From: Sipunculus nudus
Taxonomy: Eukaryota > Annelida > Sipuncula > Golfingiida > Sipunculidae
Direction: 5' to 3'
Assembly: GCA_026874595.1 (NCBI GenBank)
Contig: CM049306.1
Coordinates: 2,062,019-2,126,018, forward strand
Length of the DNA: 64,000 bases
Part shown: piece after piece, positions 35,241 through 49,600 of the stretch
How positions within the stretch are numbered: position 1 is the stretch's first letter
How the letters are laid out: every line of letters begins with the position of its first letter
Notes under the pieces: model-generated
The model's database searches: none
The model's input: only the letters and a program-made list of their open reading frames with translations
Told to the model about the DNA's origin: nothing
Position numbers and translations under genes: made by a program

Positions 35241-38200
35241 CTGTAACAGAGCCACCTGATTCCTGGTTTTGGTCTTTATAATGATCTGTAACAGAGCCAC
35301 CTGATTTCTGGTAATGGTCTTTATAATGATCTGTAACAGAGCCTTCTGATTCCTGGTAATGGTCTTTATAAGATCTGTAACAGAGCCTTCTGATTCCTGG
35401 TAATGGTTGTTGTAATGATCTGTAACAGAGCCTTCTGATTCCTGGTAATGGTCTTTATAATGATCTGTAACAGAGCCTTCTGATTCCTGGTAATGGTCTT
35501 TATAAGATCTGTAACAGAGCCTTCTGATTCCTGGTAATGGTTGTTGTAATGATCTGTAACAGAGCCTTCTGATTTCTGGTAATGGTCTTTATAATGATCT
35601 GTAACAGAGCCTTCTGATTCCTGGTAATGGTCTTTATAAGATCTGTAACAGAGCCTTCTGATTCCTGGTAATGGTTGTTGTAATGATCTGTAACAGAGCC
35701 TTCTGATTCCTGGTAATGGTCTTTATAATGATCTGTAACAGAGCCTTCTGATTCCTGGTAATGGTCTTTATAAGATCTGTAACAGAGCCTTCTGATTCCT
35801 GGTAATGGTTGTTGTAATGATCTGTAACAGAGCCACCTGATTTCTGGTAATGGTCTTTATAATGATCTGTAACAGAGCCTTCTGATTCCTGGTAATGGTC
35901 TTTATAAGATCTGTAACAGAGCCTTCTGATTCCTGGTAATGGTTGTTGTAATGATCTGTAACAGAGCCTTCTGATTCCTGGTAATGGTCTTTATAATGAT
36001 CTGTAACAGAGCCTTCTGATTCCTGGTAATGGTTTTTATAATGATCTGTAACAAAGCCACCTGATTCCTGGTGATGGTCTTTATAATGATCTGTAACAGA
36101 GCCTTCTGATTCCTGGTAATGGTTGTTGTAATGATCTGTAACAGAGCCACCTGATTCCTGGTTTTGGTCTTTATAATGATCTGTAACAGAGCCACCTGAT
36201 TCCTGGTAATGGTCTTTATAATGATCTGTAACAGAGCCTTCTGATTCCTGGTAATGGTCTTTATAAGATCTGTAACAGAGCCTTCTGATTCCTGGTAATG
36301 GTTGTTGTAATGATCTGTAACCGAGCCTTCTGATTCCTGGTAATGGTCTTTATAATGATCTGTAACAGAGCCTTCTGATTCCTGGTAATAGTCTTTATAA
36401 TGATCTGTAACAGAGCCTTCTGGTTCCTGTTAATAGTCTTTATAATGATCTGTAACAGAATCTCTGATTCCTGGTAATGGTCTTAATAAGTTCTGTAACA
36501 GAGCCTTCTGATTCCTGGTAATGGTCTTTATAATGATCTGTAACAGAGCCTTCTGATTCCTGGCAATGGTCTTTATAATGAACTGTAACAGAGCCTTCTG
36601 ATTCCTGGCAATGGTCTTAATAAGATCTGTAACAGAGCCTTCTGATTCCTGTTAATAGTCTTTATAATGATCTGTAACAGAGCCTTCTGATTCCTGGTAA
36701 TAGTCTTTATAATGATCTGTAACAGAGCCTTCTGATTCCTGGTAATGGTCTTAATAAGATCTGTAACAGAGCCTTCTGATTCCTGTTAATAGTCTTTATA
36801 ATGACCTGTAACAGAGCCTTCTGATTCCTGGTAATGGTCTTTATAATGATCTGTAACAGAGCCTTCTGATTCCTGGCAATGGTCTTTATAATGAACTGTA
36901 ACAGAGCCTTCTGATTCCTGGCAATGGTCTTAATAAGATCTGTAACAGAGCCTTCTGATTCCTGTTAATAGTCTTTATAATGATCTGTAACAGAACCTTC
37001 TGATTCCTGGTAATGGTCTTAATAAGATCTGTAACAGAGCCTTCTGATTCCTGTTAATAGTCTTTATAATGACCTGTAACAGAGCCTTCTGATTCCTGGT
37101 AATGGTCTTTATAATGATCTGTAACAGAGCCTTCTGGTTCTTGTTAATAGTCTTTATAATGATCTGTAACAGAGCCTTCTGATTCCTGTTAATAGTCTTT
37201 ATAATGACCTGTAACAGAGCCTTCTGATTCCTGGTAATAGTCTTTATAATGATCTGTAACAGAGCCTTCTGATTCCTGGTAATGGTCTTTATAATGATCT
37301 GTAACAGAGCCTTCTGATTCCTGTTAATAGTCTTTATAATGACCTGTAACAGAGCCTTCTGATTCCTGTTAATAGTCTTTATAATGATCTGTAACAGAGC
37401 CTTCTGATTCCTGGTAATGGTCTTAATAAGATCTGTAACAGAGCCTTCTGATTCCTGTTAATAGTCTTTATAATGATCTGTAACAGAGCCTTCTGATTCC
37501 TGGTAATAGTCTTTATAATGATCTGTAACAGAGCCTTCTGATTCCTGTTAATGGTCTTTTTCATGATCTGTAACAGAGCCTTCTGATTCCTGTTAATAGT
37601 CTTTATAATGATCTGTAACAGAGCCTTCTGATTCCTGGTAATGGTCTTTTTCATGATCTGTAACAGAGCCTTCTGATTCCTGTTAATAGTCTTTATAAGA
37701 TCTGTAACAGAGCCTTCTGATTCCTGGTAATGGTTGTTGTAATGATCTGTAACAGAGCCTTCTGATTCCTGGTAATGGTCTTTATAATGATCTGTAACAG
37801 AGCCTTCTGATTCCTGGTAATGGTCTTTATAAGATCTGTAACAGAGCCTTCTGATTCCTGGTAATGGTTGTTGTAATGATCTGTAACAGAGCCACCTGAT
37901 TTCTGGTAATGGTCTTTATAATGATCTGTAACAGAGCCTTCTGATTCCTGGTAATGGTCTTTATAAGATCTGTAACAGAGCCTTCTGATTCCTGGTAATG
38001 GTTGTTGTAATGATCTGTAACAGAGCCTTCTGATTCCTGGTAATGGTCTTTATAATGATCTGTAACAGAGCCTTCTGATTCCTGGTAATGGTTTTTATAA
38101 TGATCTGTAACAAAGCCACCTGATTCCTGGTGATGGTCTTTATAATGATCTGTAACAGAGCCTTCTGATTCCTGGTAATGGTTGTTGTAATGATCTGTAA

Positions 38201-41200
38201 CAGAGCCACCTGATTCCTGGTTTTGGTCTTTATAATGATCTGTAACAGAGCCACCTGATTCCTGGTAATGGTCTTTATAATGATCTGTAACAGAGCCTTC
38301 TGATTCCTGGTAATGGTCTTTATAAGATCTGTAACAGAGCCTTCTGATTCCTGGTAATGGTTGTTGTAATGATCTGTAACCGAGCCTTCTGATTCCTGGT
38401 AATGGTCTTTATAATGATCTGTAACAGAGCCTTCTGATTCCTGGTAATAGTCTTTATAATGATCTGTAACAGAGCCTTCTGGTTCCTGTTAATAGTCTTT
38501 ATAATGATCTGTAACAGAACCTTCTGATTCCTGGTAATGGTCTTAATAAGTTCTGTAACAGAGCCTTCTGATTCCTGGTAATGGTCTTTATAATGATCTG
38601 TAACAGAGCCTTCTGATTCCTGGCAATGGTCTTTATAATGAACTGTAACAGAGCCTTCTGATTCCTGGCAATGGTCTTAATAAGATCTGTAACAGAGCCT
38701 TCTGATTCCTGTTAATAGTCTTTATAATGATCTGTAACAGAGCCTTCTGATTCCTGGTAATAGTCTTTATAATGATCTGTAACAGAGCCTTCTGATTCCT
38801 GGTAATGGTCTTAATAAGATCTGTAACAGAGCCTTCTGATTCCTGTTAATAGTCTTTATAATGACCTGTAACAGAGCCTTCTGATTCCTGGTAATGGTCT
38901 TTATAATGATCTGTAACAGAGCCTTCTGATTCCTGGCAATGGTCTTTATAATGAACTGTAACAGAGCCTTCTGATTCCTGGCAATGGTCTTAATAAGATC
39001 TGTAACAGAGCCTTCTGATTCCTGTTAATAGTCTTTATAATGATCTGTAACAGAACCTTCTGATTCCTGGTAATGGTCTTAATAAGATCTGTAACAGAGC
39101 CTTCTGATTCCTGTTAATAGTCTTTATAATGACCTGTAACAGAGCCTTCTGATTCCTGGTAATGGTCTTTATAATGATCTGTAACAGAGCCTTCTGGTTC
39201 TTGTTAATAGTCTTTATAATGATCTGTAACAGAGCCTTCTGATTCCTGTTAATAGTCTTTATAATGACCTGTAACAGAGCCTTCTGATTCCTGGTAATAG
39301 TCTTTATAATGATCTGTAACAGAGCCTTCTGATTCCTGGTAATGGTCTTTATAATGATCTGTAACAGAGCCTTCTGATTCCTGTTAATAGTCTTTATAAT
39401 GACCTGTAACAGAGCCTTCTGATTCCTGTTAATAGTCTTTATAATGATCTGTAACAGAGCCTTCTGATTCCTGGTAATGGTCTTAATAAGATCTGTAACA
39501 GAGCCTTCTGATTCCTGTTAATAGTCTTTATAATGATCTGTAACAGAGCCTTCTGATTCCTGGTAATAGTCTTTATAATGATCTGTAACAGAGCCTTCTG
39601 ATTCCTGTTAATGGTCTTTTTCATGATCTGTAACAGAGCCTTCTGATTCCTGTTAATAGTCTTTATAATGATCTGTAACAGAGCCTTCTGATTCCTGGTA
39701 ATGGTCTTTTTCATGATCTGTAACAGAGCCTTCTGATTCCTGTTAATAGTCTTTATAATGATCTGTAACAGAGCCTTCTGATTCCTGTTAATAGTCTTTA
39801 TAATGATCTGTAACAGAGCCTTCTGATTCCTGGTAATAGTCTTTATAATGATCTGTAACAGAGCCTTCTGATTCCTGGTAATGGTCTTTTTCATGATCTG
39901 TAACAGAGCCTTCTGATTCCTGTTAATAGTCTTTATAATGATCTGTAACAGAGCCTTCTGATTCCTGGTAATGGTCTTTTTCATGATCTGTAACAGAGCC
40001 TTCTGATTCCTGTTAATAGTCTTTATAATGATCTGTAACAGAGCCTTCTGATTCCTGTTAATGGTCTTTTTCATGATCTGTAACAGAGCCTTCTGATTCC
40101 TGTTAATAGTCTTTATAATGATCTGTAACAGAGCCTTCTGATTCCTGTTAATGGTCTTTTTCATGATCTGTAACAGAGCCTTCTGATTCCTGTTAATAGT
40201 CTTTATAATGATCTGTAACAGAGCCTTCTGATTCCTGGTAATGGTCTTTATAATGATCTGTAACAGAGCCTTCTGATTCCTGGCAATGGTCTTTATAATG
40301 AACTGTAACAGAGCCTTCTGATTCCTGGCAATGGTCTTAATAAGATCTGTAACAGAGCCTTCTGATTCCTGTTAATAGTCTTTATAATGATCTGTAACAG
40401 AGCCTTCTGATTCCTGGTAATAGTCTTTATAATGATCTGTAACAGAGCCTTCTGATTCCTGGTAATGGTCTTAATAAGATCTGTAACAGAGCCTTCTGAT
40501 TCCTGTTAATAGTCTTTATAATGACCTGTAACAGAGCCTTCTGATTCCTGGTAATGGTCTTTATAATGATCTGTAACAGAGCCTTCTGATTCCTGGCAAT
40601 GGTCTTTATAATGAACTGTAACAGAGCCTTCTGATTCCTGGCAATGGTCTTAATAAGATCTGTAACAGAGCCTTCTGATTCCTGTTAATAGTCTTTATAA
40701 TGATCTGTAACAGAACCTTCTGATTCCTGGTAATGGTCTTAATAAGATCTGTAACAGAGCCTTCTGATTCCTGTTAATAGTCTTTATAATGACCTGTAAC
40801 AGAGCCTTCTGATTCCTGGTAATGGTCTTTATAATGATCTGTAACAGAGCCTTCTGGTTCTTGTTAATAGTCTTTATAATGATCTGTAACAGAGCCTTCT
40901 GATTCCTGTTAATAGTCTTTATAATGACCTGTAACAGAGCCTTCTGATTCCTGGTAATAGTCTTTATAATGATCTGTAACAGAGCCTTCTGATTCCTGGT
41001 AATGGTCTTTATAATGATCTGTAACAGAGCCTTCTGATTCCTGTTAATAGTCTTTATAATGACCTGTAACAGAGCCTTCTGATTCCTGTTAATAGTCTTT
41101 ATAATGATCTGTAACAGAGCCTTCTGATTCCTGGTAATGGTCTTAATAAGATCTGTAACAGAGCCTTCTGATTCCTGTTAATAGTCTTTATAATGATCTG

Positions 41201-44200
41201 TAACAGAGCCTTCTGATTCCTGGTAATAGTCTTTATAATGATCTGTAACAGAGCCTTCTGATTCCTGTTAATGGTCTTTTTCATGATCTGTAACAGAGCC
41301 TTCTGATTCCTGTTAATAGTCTTTATAATGATCTGTAACAGAGCCTTCTGATTCCTGGTAATGGTCTTTTTCATGATCTGTAACAGAGCCTTCTGATTCC
41401 TGTTAATAGTCTTTATAATGATCTGTAACAGAGCCTTCTGATTCCTGTTAATAGTCTTTATAATGATCTGTAACAGAGCCTTCTGATTCCTGGTAATAGT
41501 CTTTATAATGATCTGTAACAGAGCCTTCTGATTCCTGGTAATGGTCTTTTTCATGATCTGTAACAGAGCCTTCTGATTCCTGTTAATAGTCTTTATAATG
41601 ATCTGTAACAGAGCCTTCTGATTCCTGGTAATGGTCTTTTTCATGATCTGTAACAGAGCCTTCTGATTCCTGTTAATAGTCTTTATAATGATCTGTAACA
41701 GAGCCTTCTGATTCCTGTTAATGGTCTTTTTCATGATCTGTAACAGAGCCTTCTGATTCCTGTTAATAGTCTTTATAATGATCTGTAACAGAGCCTTCTG
41801 ATTCCTGTTAATGGTCTTTTTCATGATCTGTAACAGAGCCTTCTGATTCCTGTTAATAGTCTTTATAATGATCTGTAACAGAGCCTTCTGATTCCTGGTA
41901 ATGGTCTTTTTCATGATCTGTAACAGAGCCTTCTGATTCCTGTTAATAGTCTTTATAATGATCTGTAACAGAGCCTTCTGATTCCTGGTAATGGTCTTTT
42001 TCATGATCTGTAACAGAGCCTTCTGATTCCTGTTAATAGTCTTTATAATGATCTGTAACAGAGCCTTCTGATTCCTGTTAATGGTCTTTTTCATGATCTG
42101 TAACAGAGCCTTCTGATTCCTGGTAATGGTCTTTATAATGATCTGTAACAGAGCCTTCTGATTCCTGGTAATGGTCTTTTTCATGATCTGTAACAGAGCC
42201 TTCTGATTCCTGTTAATAGTCTTTATAATGATCTGTAACAGAGCCTTCTGATTCCTGTTAATAGTCTTTATAATGATCTGTAACAGAGCCTTCTGATTCC
42301 TGGCAATGGTCTTTATAATGAACTGTAACAGAGCCTTCTGATTCCTGGCAATGTTCTTAATAAGATCTGTAACAGAGCCTTCTGATTCCTGTTAATAGTC
42401 TTTATAATGATCTGTAACAGAGCCTTCTGATTCCTGGTAATAGTCTTTATAATGATCTGTAACAGAGCCTTCTGATTCCTGGTAATGGTCTTAATAAGAT
42501 CTGTAACAGAGCCTTCTGATTCCTGTTAATAGTCTTTATAATGACCTGTAACAGAGCCTTCTGATTCCTGGTAATGGTCTTTATAATGATCTGTAACAGA
42601 GCCTTCTGATTCCTGGCAATGGTCTTTATAATGAACTGTAACAGAGCCTTCTGATTCCTGGCAATGGTCTTAATAAGATCTGTAACAGAGCCTTCTGATT
42701 CCTGTTAATAGTCTTTATAATGATCTGTAACAGAACCTTCTGATTCCTGGTAATGGTCTTAATAAGATCTGTAACAGAGCCTTCTGATTCCTGTTAATAG
42801 TCTTTATAATGACCTGTAACAGAGCCTTCTGATTCCTGGTAATGGTCTTTATAATGATCTGTAACAGAGCCTTCTGGTTCTTGTTAATAGTCTTTATAAT
42901 GATCTGTAACAGAGCCTTCTGATTCCTGTTAATAGTCTTTATAATGACCTGTAACAGAGCCTTCTGATTCCTGGTAATAGTCTTTATAATGATCTGTAAC
43001 AGAGCCTTCTGATTCCTGGTAATGGTCTTTATAATGATCTGTAACAGAGCCTTCTGATTCCTGTTAATAGTCTTTATAATGACCTGTAACAGAGCCTTCT
43101 GATTCCTGTTAATAGTCTTTATAATGATCTGTAACAGAGCCTTCTGATTCCTGGTAATGGTCTTAATAAGATCTGTAACAGAGCCTTCTGATTCCTGTTA
43201 ATAGTCTTTATAATGATCTGTAACAGAGCCTTCTGATTCCTGGTAATAGTCTTTATAATGATCTGTAACAGAGCCTTCTGATTCCTGGTAATGGTCTTAA
43301 TAAGATCTGTAACAGAGCCTTCTGATTCCTGTTAATAGTCTTTATAATGATCTGTAACAGAGCCTTCTGATTCCTGGTAATGGTCTTTTTCATGATCTGT
43401 AACAGAGCCTTCTGATTCCTGTTAATAGTCTTTATAATGATCTGTAACAGAGCCTTCTGATTCCTGTTAATAGTCTTTATAATGATCTGTAACAGAGCCT
43501 TCTGATTCCTGGTAATAGTCTTTATAATGATCTGTAACAGAGCCTTCTGATTCCTGGTAATGGTCTTTTTCATGATCTGTAACAGAGCCTTCTGATTCCT
43601 GTTAATAGTCTTTATAATGATCTGTAACAGAGCCTTCTGATTCCTGGTAATGGTCTTTTTCATGATCTGTAACAGAGCCTTCTGATTCCTGTTAATAGTC
43701 TTTATAATGATCTGTAACAGAGCCTTCTGATTCCTGTTAATGGTCTTTTTCATGATCTGTAACAGAGCCTTCTGATTCCTGTTAATAGTCTTTATAATGA
43801 TCTGTAACAGAGCCTTCTGATTCCTGTTAATGGTCTTTTTCATGATCTGTAACAGAGCCTTCTGATTCCTGTTAATAGTCTTTATAATGATCTGTAACAG
43901 AGCCTTCTGATTCCTGGTAATGGTCTTTTTCATGATCTGTAACAGAGCCTTCTGATTCCTGTTAATAGTCTTTATAATGATCTGTAACAGAGCCTTCTGA
44001 TTCCTGGTAATGGTCTTTTTCATGATCTGTAACAGAGCCTTCTGATTCCTGTTAATAGTCTTTATAATGATCTGTAACAGAGCCTTCTGATTCCTGTTAA
44101 TGGTCTTTTTCATGATCTGTAACAGAGCCTTCTGATTCCTGGTAATGGTCTTTATAATGATCTGTAACAGAGCCTTCTGATTCCTGGTAATGGTCTTTTT

Positions 44201-47200
44201 CATGATCTGTAACAGAGCCTTCTGATTCCTGTTAATAGTCTTTATAATGATCTGTAACAGAGCCTTCTGATTCCTGTTAATAGTCTTTATAATGATCTGT
44301 AACAGAGCCTTCTGATTCCTGGTAATGGTCTTTTTCATGATCTGTAACAGAGCCTTCTGATTCCTGTTAATAGTCTTTATAATGATCTGTAACAGAGCCT
44401 TCTGATTCCTGGTAATTGTCTTTTTCATGATCTGTAACAGAGCCTTCTGATTCCTGTTAATAGTCTTTATAATGATCTGTAACAGAGCCTTCTGATTCCT
44501 GTTAATGGTCTTTTTCATGATCTGTAACAGAGCCTTCTGATTCCTGTTAATAGTCTTTATAATGATCTGTAACAGAGCCTTCTGATTCCTGGTAATGGTC
44601 TTTTTCATGATCTGTAACAGAGCCTTCTGATTCCTGTTAATAGTCTTTATAATGATCTGTAACAGAGCCTTCTGATTCCTGTTAATAGTCTTTATAATGA
44701 TCTGTAACAGAGCCTTCTGATTCCTGGTAATGGTCTTAATAAGATCTGTAACAGAGCCTTCTGATTCCTGTTAATAGTCTTTATAATGACCTGTAACAGA
44801 GCCTTCTGATTCCTGGTAATAGTCTTTATAATGATCTGTAACAGAGCCTTCTGATTCCTGTTAATAGTCTTTATAATGATCTGTAACAGAGCCTTCTGAT
44901 TCCTGGTAATGGTCTTTTTCATGATCTGTAACAGAGCCTTCTGATTCCTGTTAATAGTCTTTATAATGATCTGTAACAGAGCCTTCTGATTCCTGGTAAT
45001 GGTCTTTTTCATGATCTGTAACAGAGCCTTCTGATTCCTGTTAATAGTCTTTATAATGATCTGTAACAGAGCCTTCTGATTCCTGGTAATTGTCTTTTTC
45101 ATGATCTGTAACAGAGCCTTCTGATTCCTGTTAATAGTCTTTATAATGATCTGTAACAGAGCCTTCTGATTCCTGTTAATGGTCTTTTTCATGATCTGTA
45201 ACAGAGCCTTCTGATTCCTGTTAATAGTCTTTATAATGATCTGTAACAGAGCCTTCTGATTCCTGGTAATGGTCTTTTTCATGATCTGTAACAGAGCCTT
45301 CTGATTCCTGTTAATAGTCTTTATAATGATCTGTAACAGAGCCTTCTGATTCCTGGTAATAGTCTTTATAATGATCTGTAACAGAGCCTTCTGATTCCTG
45401 GTAATGGTCTTAATAAGATCTGTAACAGAGCCTTCTGATTCCTGTTAATAGTCTTTATAATGACCTGTAACAGAGCCTTCTGATTCCTGGTAATAGTCTT
45501 TATAATGATCTGTAACAGAGCCTTCTGATTCCTGTTAATAGTCTTTATAATGATCTGTAACAGAGCCTTCTGATTCCTGGTAATGGTCTTTTTCATGATC
45601 TGTAACAGAGCCTTCTGATTCCTGTTAATAGTCTTTTTCATGATCTGTAACAGAGCCTTCTGATTCCTGTTAATGGTCTTTTTCATGATCTGTAACAGAG
45701 CCTTCTGATTCCTGTTAATAGTCTTTATAATGATCTGTAACAGAGCCTTCTGATTCCTGGTAATGGTCTTAATAAGATCTGTAACAGAGCCTTCTGATTC
45801 CTGGTAATGGTCTTTTTCATGATCTGTAACAGAGCCTTCTGATTCCTGTTAATAGTCTTTATAATGACCTGTAACAGAGCCTTCTGATTCCTGTTAATGG
45901 TCTTTTTCATGTTCTGTAACAGAGCCTTCTGATTCCTGTTAATAGTCTTTATAATGATCTGTAACAGAGCCTTCTGATTCCTGGTAATGGTCTTTTTCAT
46001 GATCTGTAACAGAGCCTTCTGATTCCTGTTAATAGTCTTTTTCATGATCTGTAACAGAGCCTTCTGATTCCTGTTAATGGTCTTTTTCATGATCTGTAAC
46101 AGAGCCTTCTGATTCCTGTTAATAGTCTTTATAATGATCTGTAACAGAGCCTTCTGATTCCTGGTAATAGTCTTTATAATGATCTGTAACAGAGCCTTCT
46201 GATTCCTGGTAATGGTCTTTTTCATGATCTGTAACAGAGCCTTCTGATTCCTGTTAATAGTCTTTATAATGACCTGTAACAGAGCCTTCTGATTCCTGTT
46301 AATGGTCTTTTTCATGTTCTGTAACAGAGCCTTCTGATTCCTGTTAATAGTCTTTATAATGATCTGTAACAGAGCCTTCTGATTCCTGGTAATAGTCTTT
46401 ATAATGATCTGTAACAGAGCCTTCTGATTCCTGGTAATGGTCTTTTTCATGATCTGTAACAGAGCCTTCTGATTCCTGTTAATAGTCTTTATAATGACCT
46501 GTAACAGAGCCTTCTGATTCCTGGTAATGGTCTTAATAAGATCTGTAACAGAGCCTTCTGATTCCTGGTAATGGTCTTAATAAGATCTGTAACAGAGCCT
46601 TCTGATTCCTGTTAATAGTCTTTATAATGATCTGTAACAGAGCCTTCTGATTCCTGGTAATAGTCTTTATAATGATCTGTAACAGAGCCTTCTGATTCCT
46701 GGTAATGGTCTTTTTCATGATCTGTAACAGAGCCTTCTGATTCCTGTTAATAGTCTTTATAATGACCTGTAACAGAGCCTTCTGATTCCTGTTAATGGTC
46801 TTTTTCATGATCTGTAACAGAGCCTTCTGATTCCTGTTAATAGTCTTTATAATGATCTGTAACAGAGCCTTCTGATTCCTGGTAATGGTCTTAATAAGAT
46901 CTGTAACAGAGCCCTATGATTCCTGGTAATAGTCTTTATAATGATCTTTAACAGAGCCTTCTGATTCCTGTTAATGGTCTTTTATAATGATCTGTAACAG
47001 AGCCTTCTGATTCCTGGTAATAGTCTTTATAATGATCTGTAACAGAGCCTTCTGATTCCTGGTAATGGTTGTTGTAATGATCTGTAACAGAGCCTTCTGA
47101 TTCCTGGTAATGGTCTTTATAATGATCTGTAACAGAGCCTTCTGATTCCTGTTAATAGTCTTTATAATGATCTGTAACAGAGCCTTCTGATTCCTGTTAA

Positions 47201-47440
47201 TAGTCTTTATAATGATCTGTAACAGAGCCTTCTGATTCCTGGTAATGGTCTTAATAAGATCTGTAACAGAGCCTTCTGATTCCTGGTAATAATCTTTATA
47301 ATGATCTGTAACAGAGCCTTCTGATTCCTGTTAATGGTCTTTTATAATGATCTGTAACAGAGCCTTCTGATTCCTGGTATTAGTCTTTATAATGACCTGT
47401 AACAGAGCCTTCTGATTCCTGGTAAAGGTCTTTATAATCT
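35241..47440. repeat. Giant 45-bp minisatellite in NCAPH intron 3 (12.2 kb)
   Basis: About 270 copies of a 45-bp unit, GATCTGTAACAGAGCCTTCT followed by GATTCCTGGTAATGGTCTTTATAAT. Variants have TTGTTGTAAT, TTTTTCAT or a 44-bp form ending TATAAGATCTG. Variant order is repeated over long distances: the marker CTTCTGGTTCTTGTTAATAG recurs near 37130, 39190, 40855 and 42870. This gives higher-order blocks of about 2.06, 1.66 and 2.02 kb. The array ends about 40 bases before the exon 4 acceptor. The minus strand is open over long stretches only because 45 is a multiple of three. Confidence 0.98.
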
Positions 47441-47476
47441 TTATGTAAAGTGTTAACTTTCTTTTGTGATTATTAG

Positions 47477-47600
47477 GTCGCTAGTTCCACTCTAGATGCC
47501 AGTGCCAAAATCTATGCTGGGAGAGTTGATGCTGTTCACTCAGAGACATACAAAGTACTGAGTGGCCTGGGACGAGGCGCAAGCAAAGATGACCAAGCAG
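47477..47600 (+). CDS. NCAPH: NCAPH coding exon 4
   Basis: 41 codons plus one base. Acceptor TTTTGTGATTATTAG, donor GCAG then GTAATG. It encodes [20 protein letters not shown] followed by [21 protein letters not shown]. The TLDAS.KIYA.RVDAVH block is a hallmark of NCAPH/Barren. The preceding intron (32119-47476) is 15.4 kb because of the 45-bp array. Confidence 0.95.
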
Positions 47601-47793
47601 GTAATGTTGAAACTGTGTTCCTTACTGTTCATTATGGATTTCGATAAAGAATAGAAGAACTCTCTTCAGCTTTAAGGGCTCTATATATATTTGAAGAGAA
47701 AATACCTCTTATATGTTCATAATATACCAGTTGGGTCCCAAATCTGGTTGCTTACGCTCCATAAGCAGCGGTTACGCTAAGCTCAACAATTTG

Positions 47794-48135
47794 CTACACT
47801 AACCGCTGCAAGAAACCGAGGTTGCCAGTCAAGTTTGGCCACAAGGCGCTGGTGTCTCTGGGGAATTCCCCCTGTGTAATATTTAAACAATCACATTGCA
47901 GGCATGTCCAGCACAATTGGATGTTGTTGGAGGTGCAGGTCGATTTGCACTGCAGTTGAATGTGCTTGGTGCACAGATTTTTTCCACTGCCCGTTGTCTT
48001 ACACATGATGCAATTGTCACCTTTCAAGACAGTCTCTATACTAACTTGCTTGTTTGGCCTGAGGTCACTTATCCCCCACTGTCTGCTTATTTCCTTTCTT
48101 GCAGTGCCAAACAAGTTTTGGATGGGCACAGCCAT
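47794..48135 (-). pseudogene. RecQ-like helicase fragment (degenerate)
   Basis: A 113-codon minus-strand frame inside NCAPH intron 4. It contains FGTARKEISRQWGISDLRPN, then KQVSIETVLKGDNCIMC, then a Walker A-like TTGSGKNLC. The order (F.I..LRP.Q...I...L.G.....K.TGSGKSLCYQ) matches motifs 0 and I of RecQ-type DNA helicases. After the LC the frame no longer matches (a Tyr-Gln is expected), suggesting a frameshift. The rest of the helicase core is absent. It is best read as a truncated retro- or transposon-captured copy. Imperfect 'cttagccaatcagatttt' repeats lie at its upstream side (about 48150-48215). Confidence 0.5.
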
Positions 48136-48479
48136 GAATGTTTACATGCTCAGCCAATCAGATTTCTTTTAACATTTTTACATCTTTGTTTACACGCTTA
48201 GCCAATCAGATTTTAGCTTTTCCAGCAAAAACTGACTAGGTGTTTGGCAGCTTGCCAAACCTGAAGAATCTATCTCTCATAGCGTGTGAGTGGAAGGTCA
48301 CTGGGAGAGCATGCGCTGTGTACAGAGAATACAGGTTGCTAAGCTAAATCTGACAACTCAGTTAAACTCATTGACTATCATTCAATACCTGTTTCTGAAT
48401 TATACTTACATCTTTCACTTTAAAAGCAAGCAAGTTGCCACATAAAACACAAAGTCAAAGAGACTTTATTTGATGGTAA

Positions 48480-49600
48480 GACCTGTGGCCTTCATCTATC
48501 CAACTGACAGTCTGGTTTACTGTCTAGCCAGATGTCCATTAACTGGGTACAAATCAAAACTTTCACAAATTGATACCTGAAATTTTGCATACTGTTTGTG
48601 AGGTGCAAAGACTATTACCACACCTGAAACTAGCTCAGTGGTCTTATTCCTCTGTTTCCATCGAAAACCTGTCGTTACACTTCAGAATGGCCTAATATCA
48701 AACAGTCGGTATCATATCTTTTATATTCTTTCTCTTAAGGTAACCCGCTACCGTTGATAATTTGCACCCCCATTCATTGTCACAATTTTGGTTGAAAAAC
48801 CAATGATCCTGTGTATAATACGCACCTCATTTCTGGCCAAAATCATGGAGGATGTTTGTGATAGTCATTGGAATACTTACTGGTTTTGTTGCTGTGAACT
48901 TTTGAGAATGACAGTTGGGCCTACACTTGCTGATCCTTTTAGATCTAGCACAGAAATAGATTGTTATAATTGAAATCACAGCATGTTGTCTGTTCTTCTT
49001 CAAGTCAAGTGTTAAAAAAAGGTGCTGCATTAGGTCCGGACAGAATTGTTTTATGTAAGATAGACCTTAAAATAAGCAGTGTGCATGGAGAACATCTGAC
49101 AGCTCTAAGCGTCATCAATGTCACTGTGACCTATATTCTGTGAGCTACATGCAAAAAACCTAATTTTGATCTCCCAGAAAGTTACACAGGGTACAAATCT
49201 AAACTGTTGGATCCAGAAATGTCTTTCTTAATGTAAGGGGAGGTCATTGTAATGTCTTATTGGACCTCCAAAATAAGGTCATTGTGACCATATTCTCTGA
49301 GCTCTGTGCAACAGCATGATTTGAATAGAAGATTTGATGGACACAAGTCATAGCATTTTGACATAGAAAGTTTTAACTTACCACCTAGCTATAGGGAGTT
49401 CCTTTTAAAATCATCTTAGAAACCTTAAATAAGGTCACAGTTATCTGTTTCCCAAGGACTTTGGGAAAAACAATAATTTTGGGCACTCTAGAAGACATTA
49501 TACTCATTTTTCAAGGTTCTTTAACAATTTTTTTTCACCAGATTGTACTATCATTAATTGGTAGAATTTCTAAGCTGAGTATTGTAACCTCTTAGGTCAC
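48480..49600. repeat. Decayed dispersed repeat in NCAPH intron 4
   Basis: It contains weak matches to the 6186 and 33266 family: 'ccattaactgggtacaaatc', 'aaggtcattgtgacc' and 'taggtcac'. Units are too diverged to delimit exactly. From 49600 to 50201 I see nothing beyond AT-rich intron. Confidence 0.4.

Noticed and set aside
34833-35246. 137-codon plus-strand frame upstream of the 45-bp array
   Set aside because: It spans the end of a dispersed repeat and unrelated sequence. No domain, and its end falls in the first satellite unit.
43253-44608. 451-codon minus-strand open frame (and similar ones at 35902-46808) encoding repeats of NQKALLQI
   Set aside because: The frame is open only because the 45-bp unit is a multiple of three and lacks stops in that frame. 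It breaks wherever a 44-bp unit occurs, lies antisense in an intron, and has no similarity or non-repeat domain.
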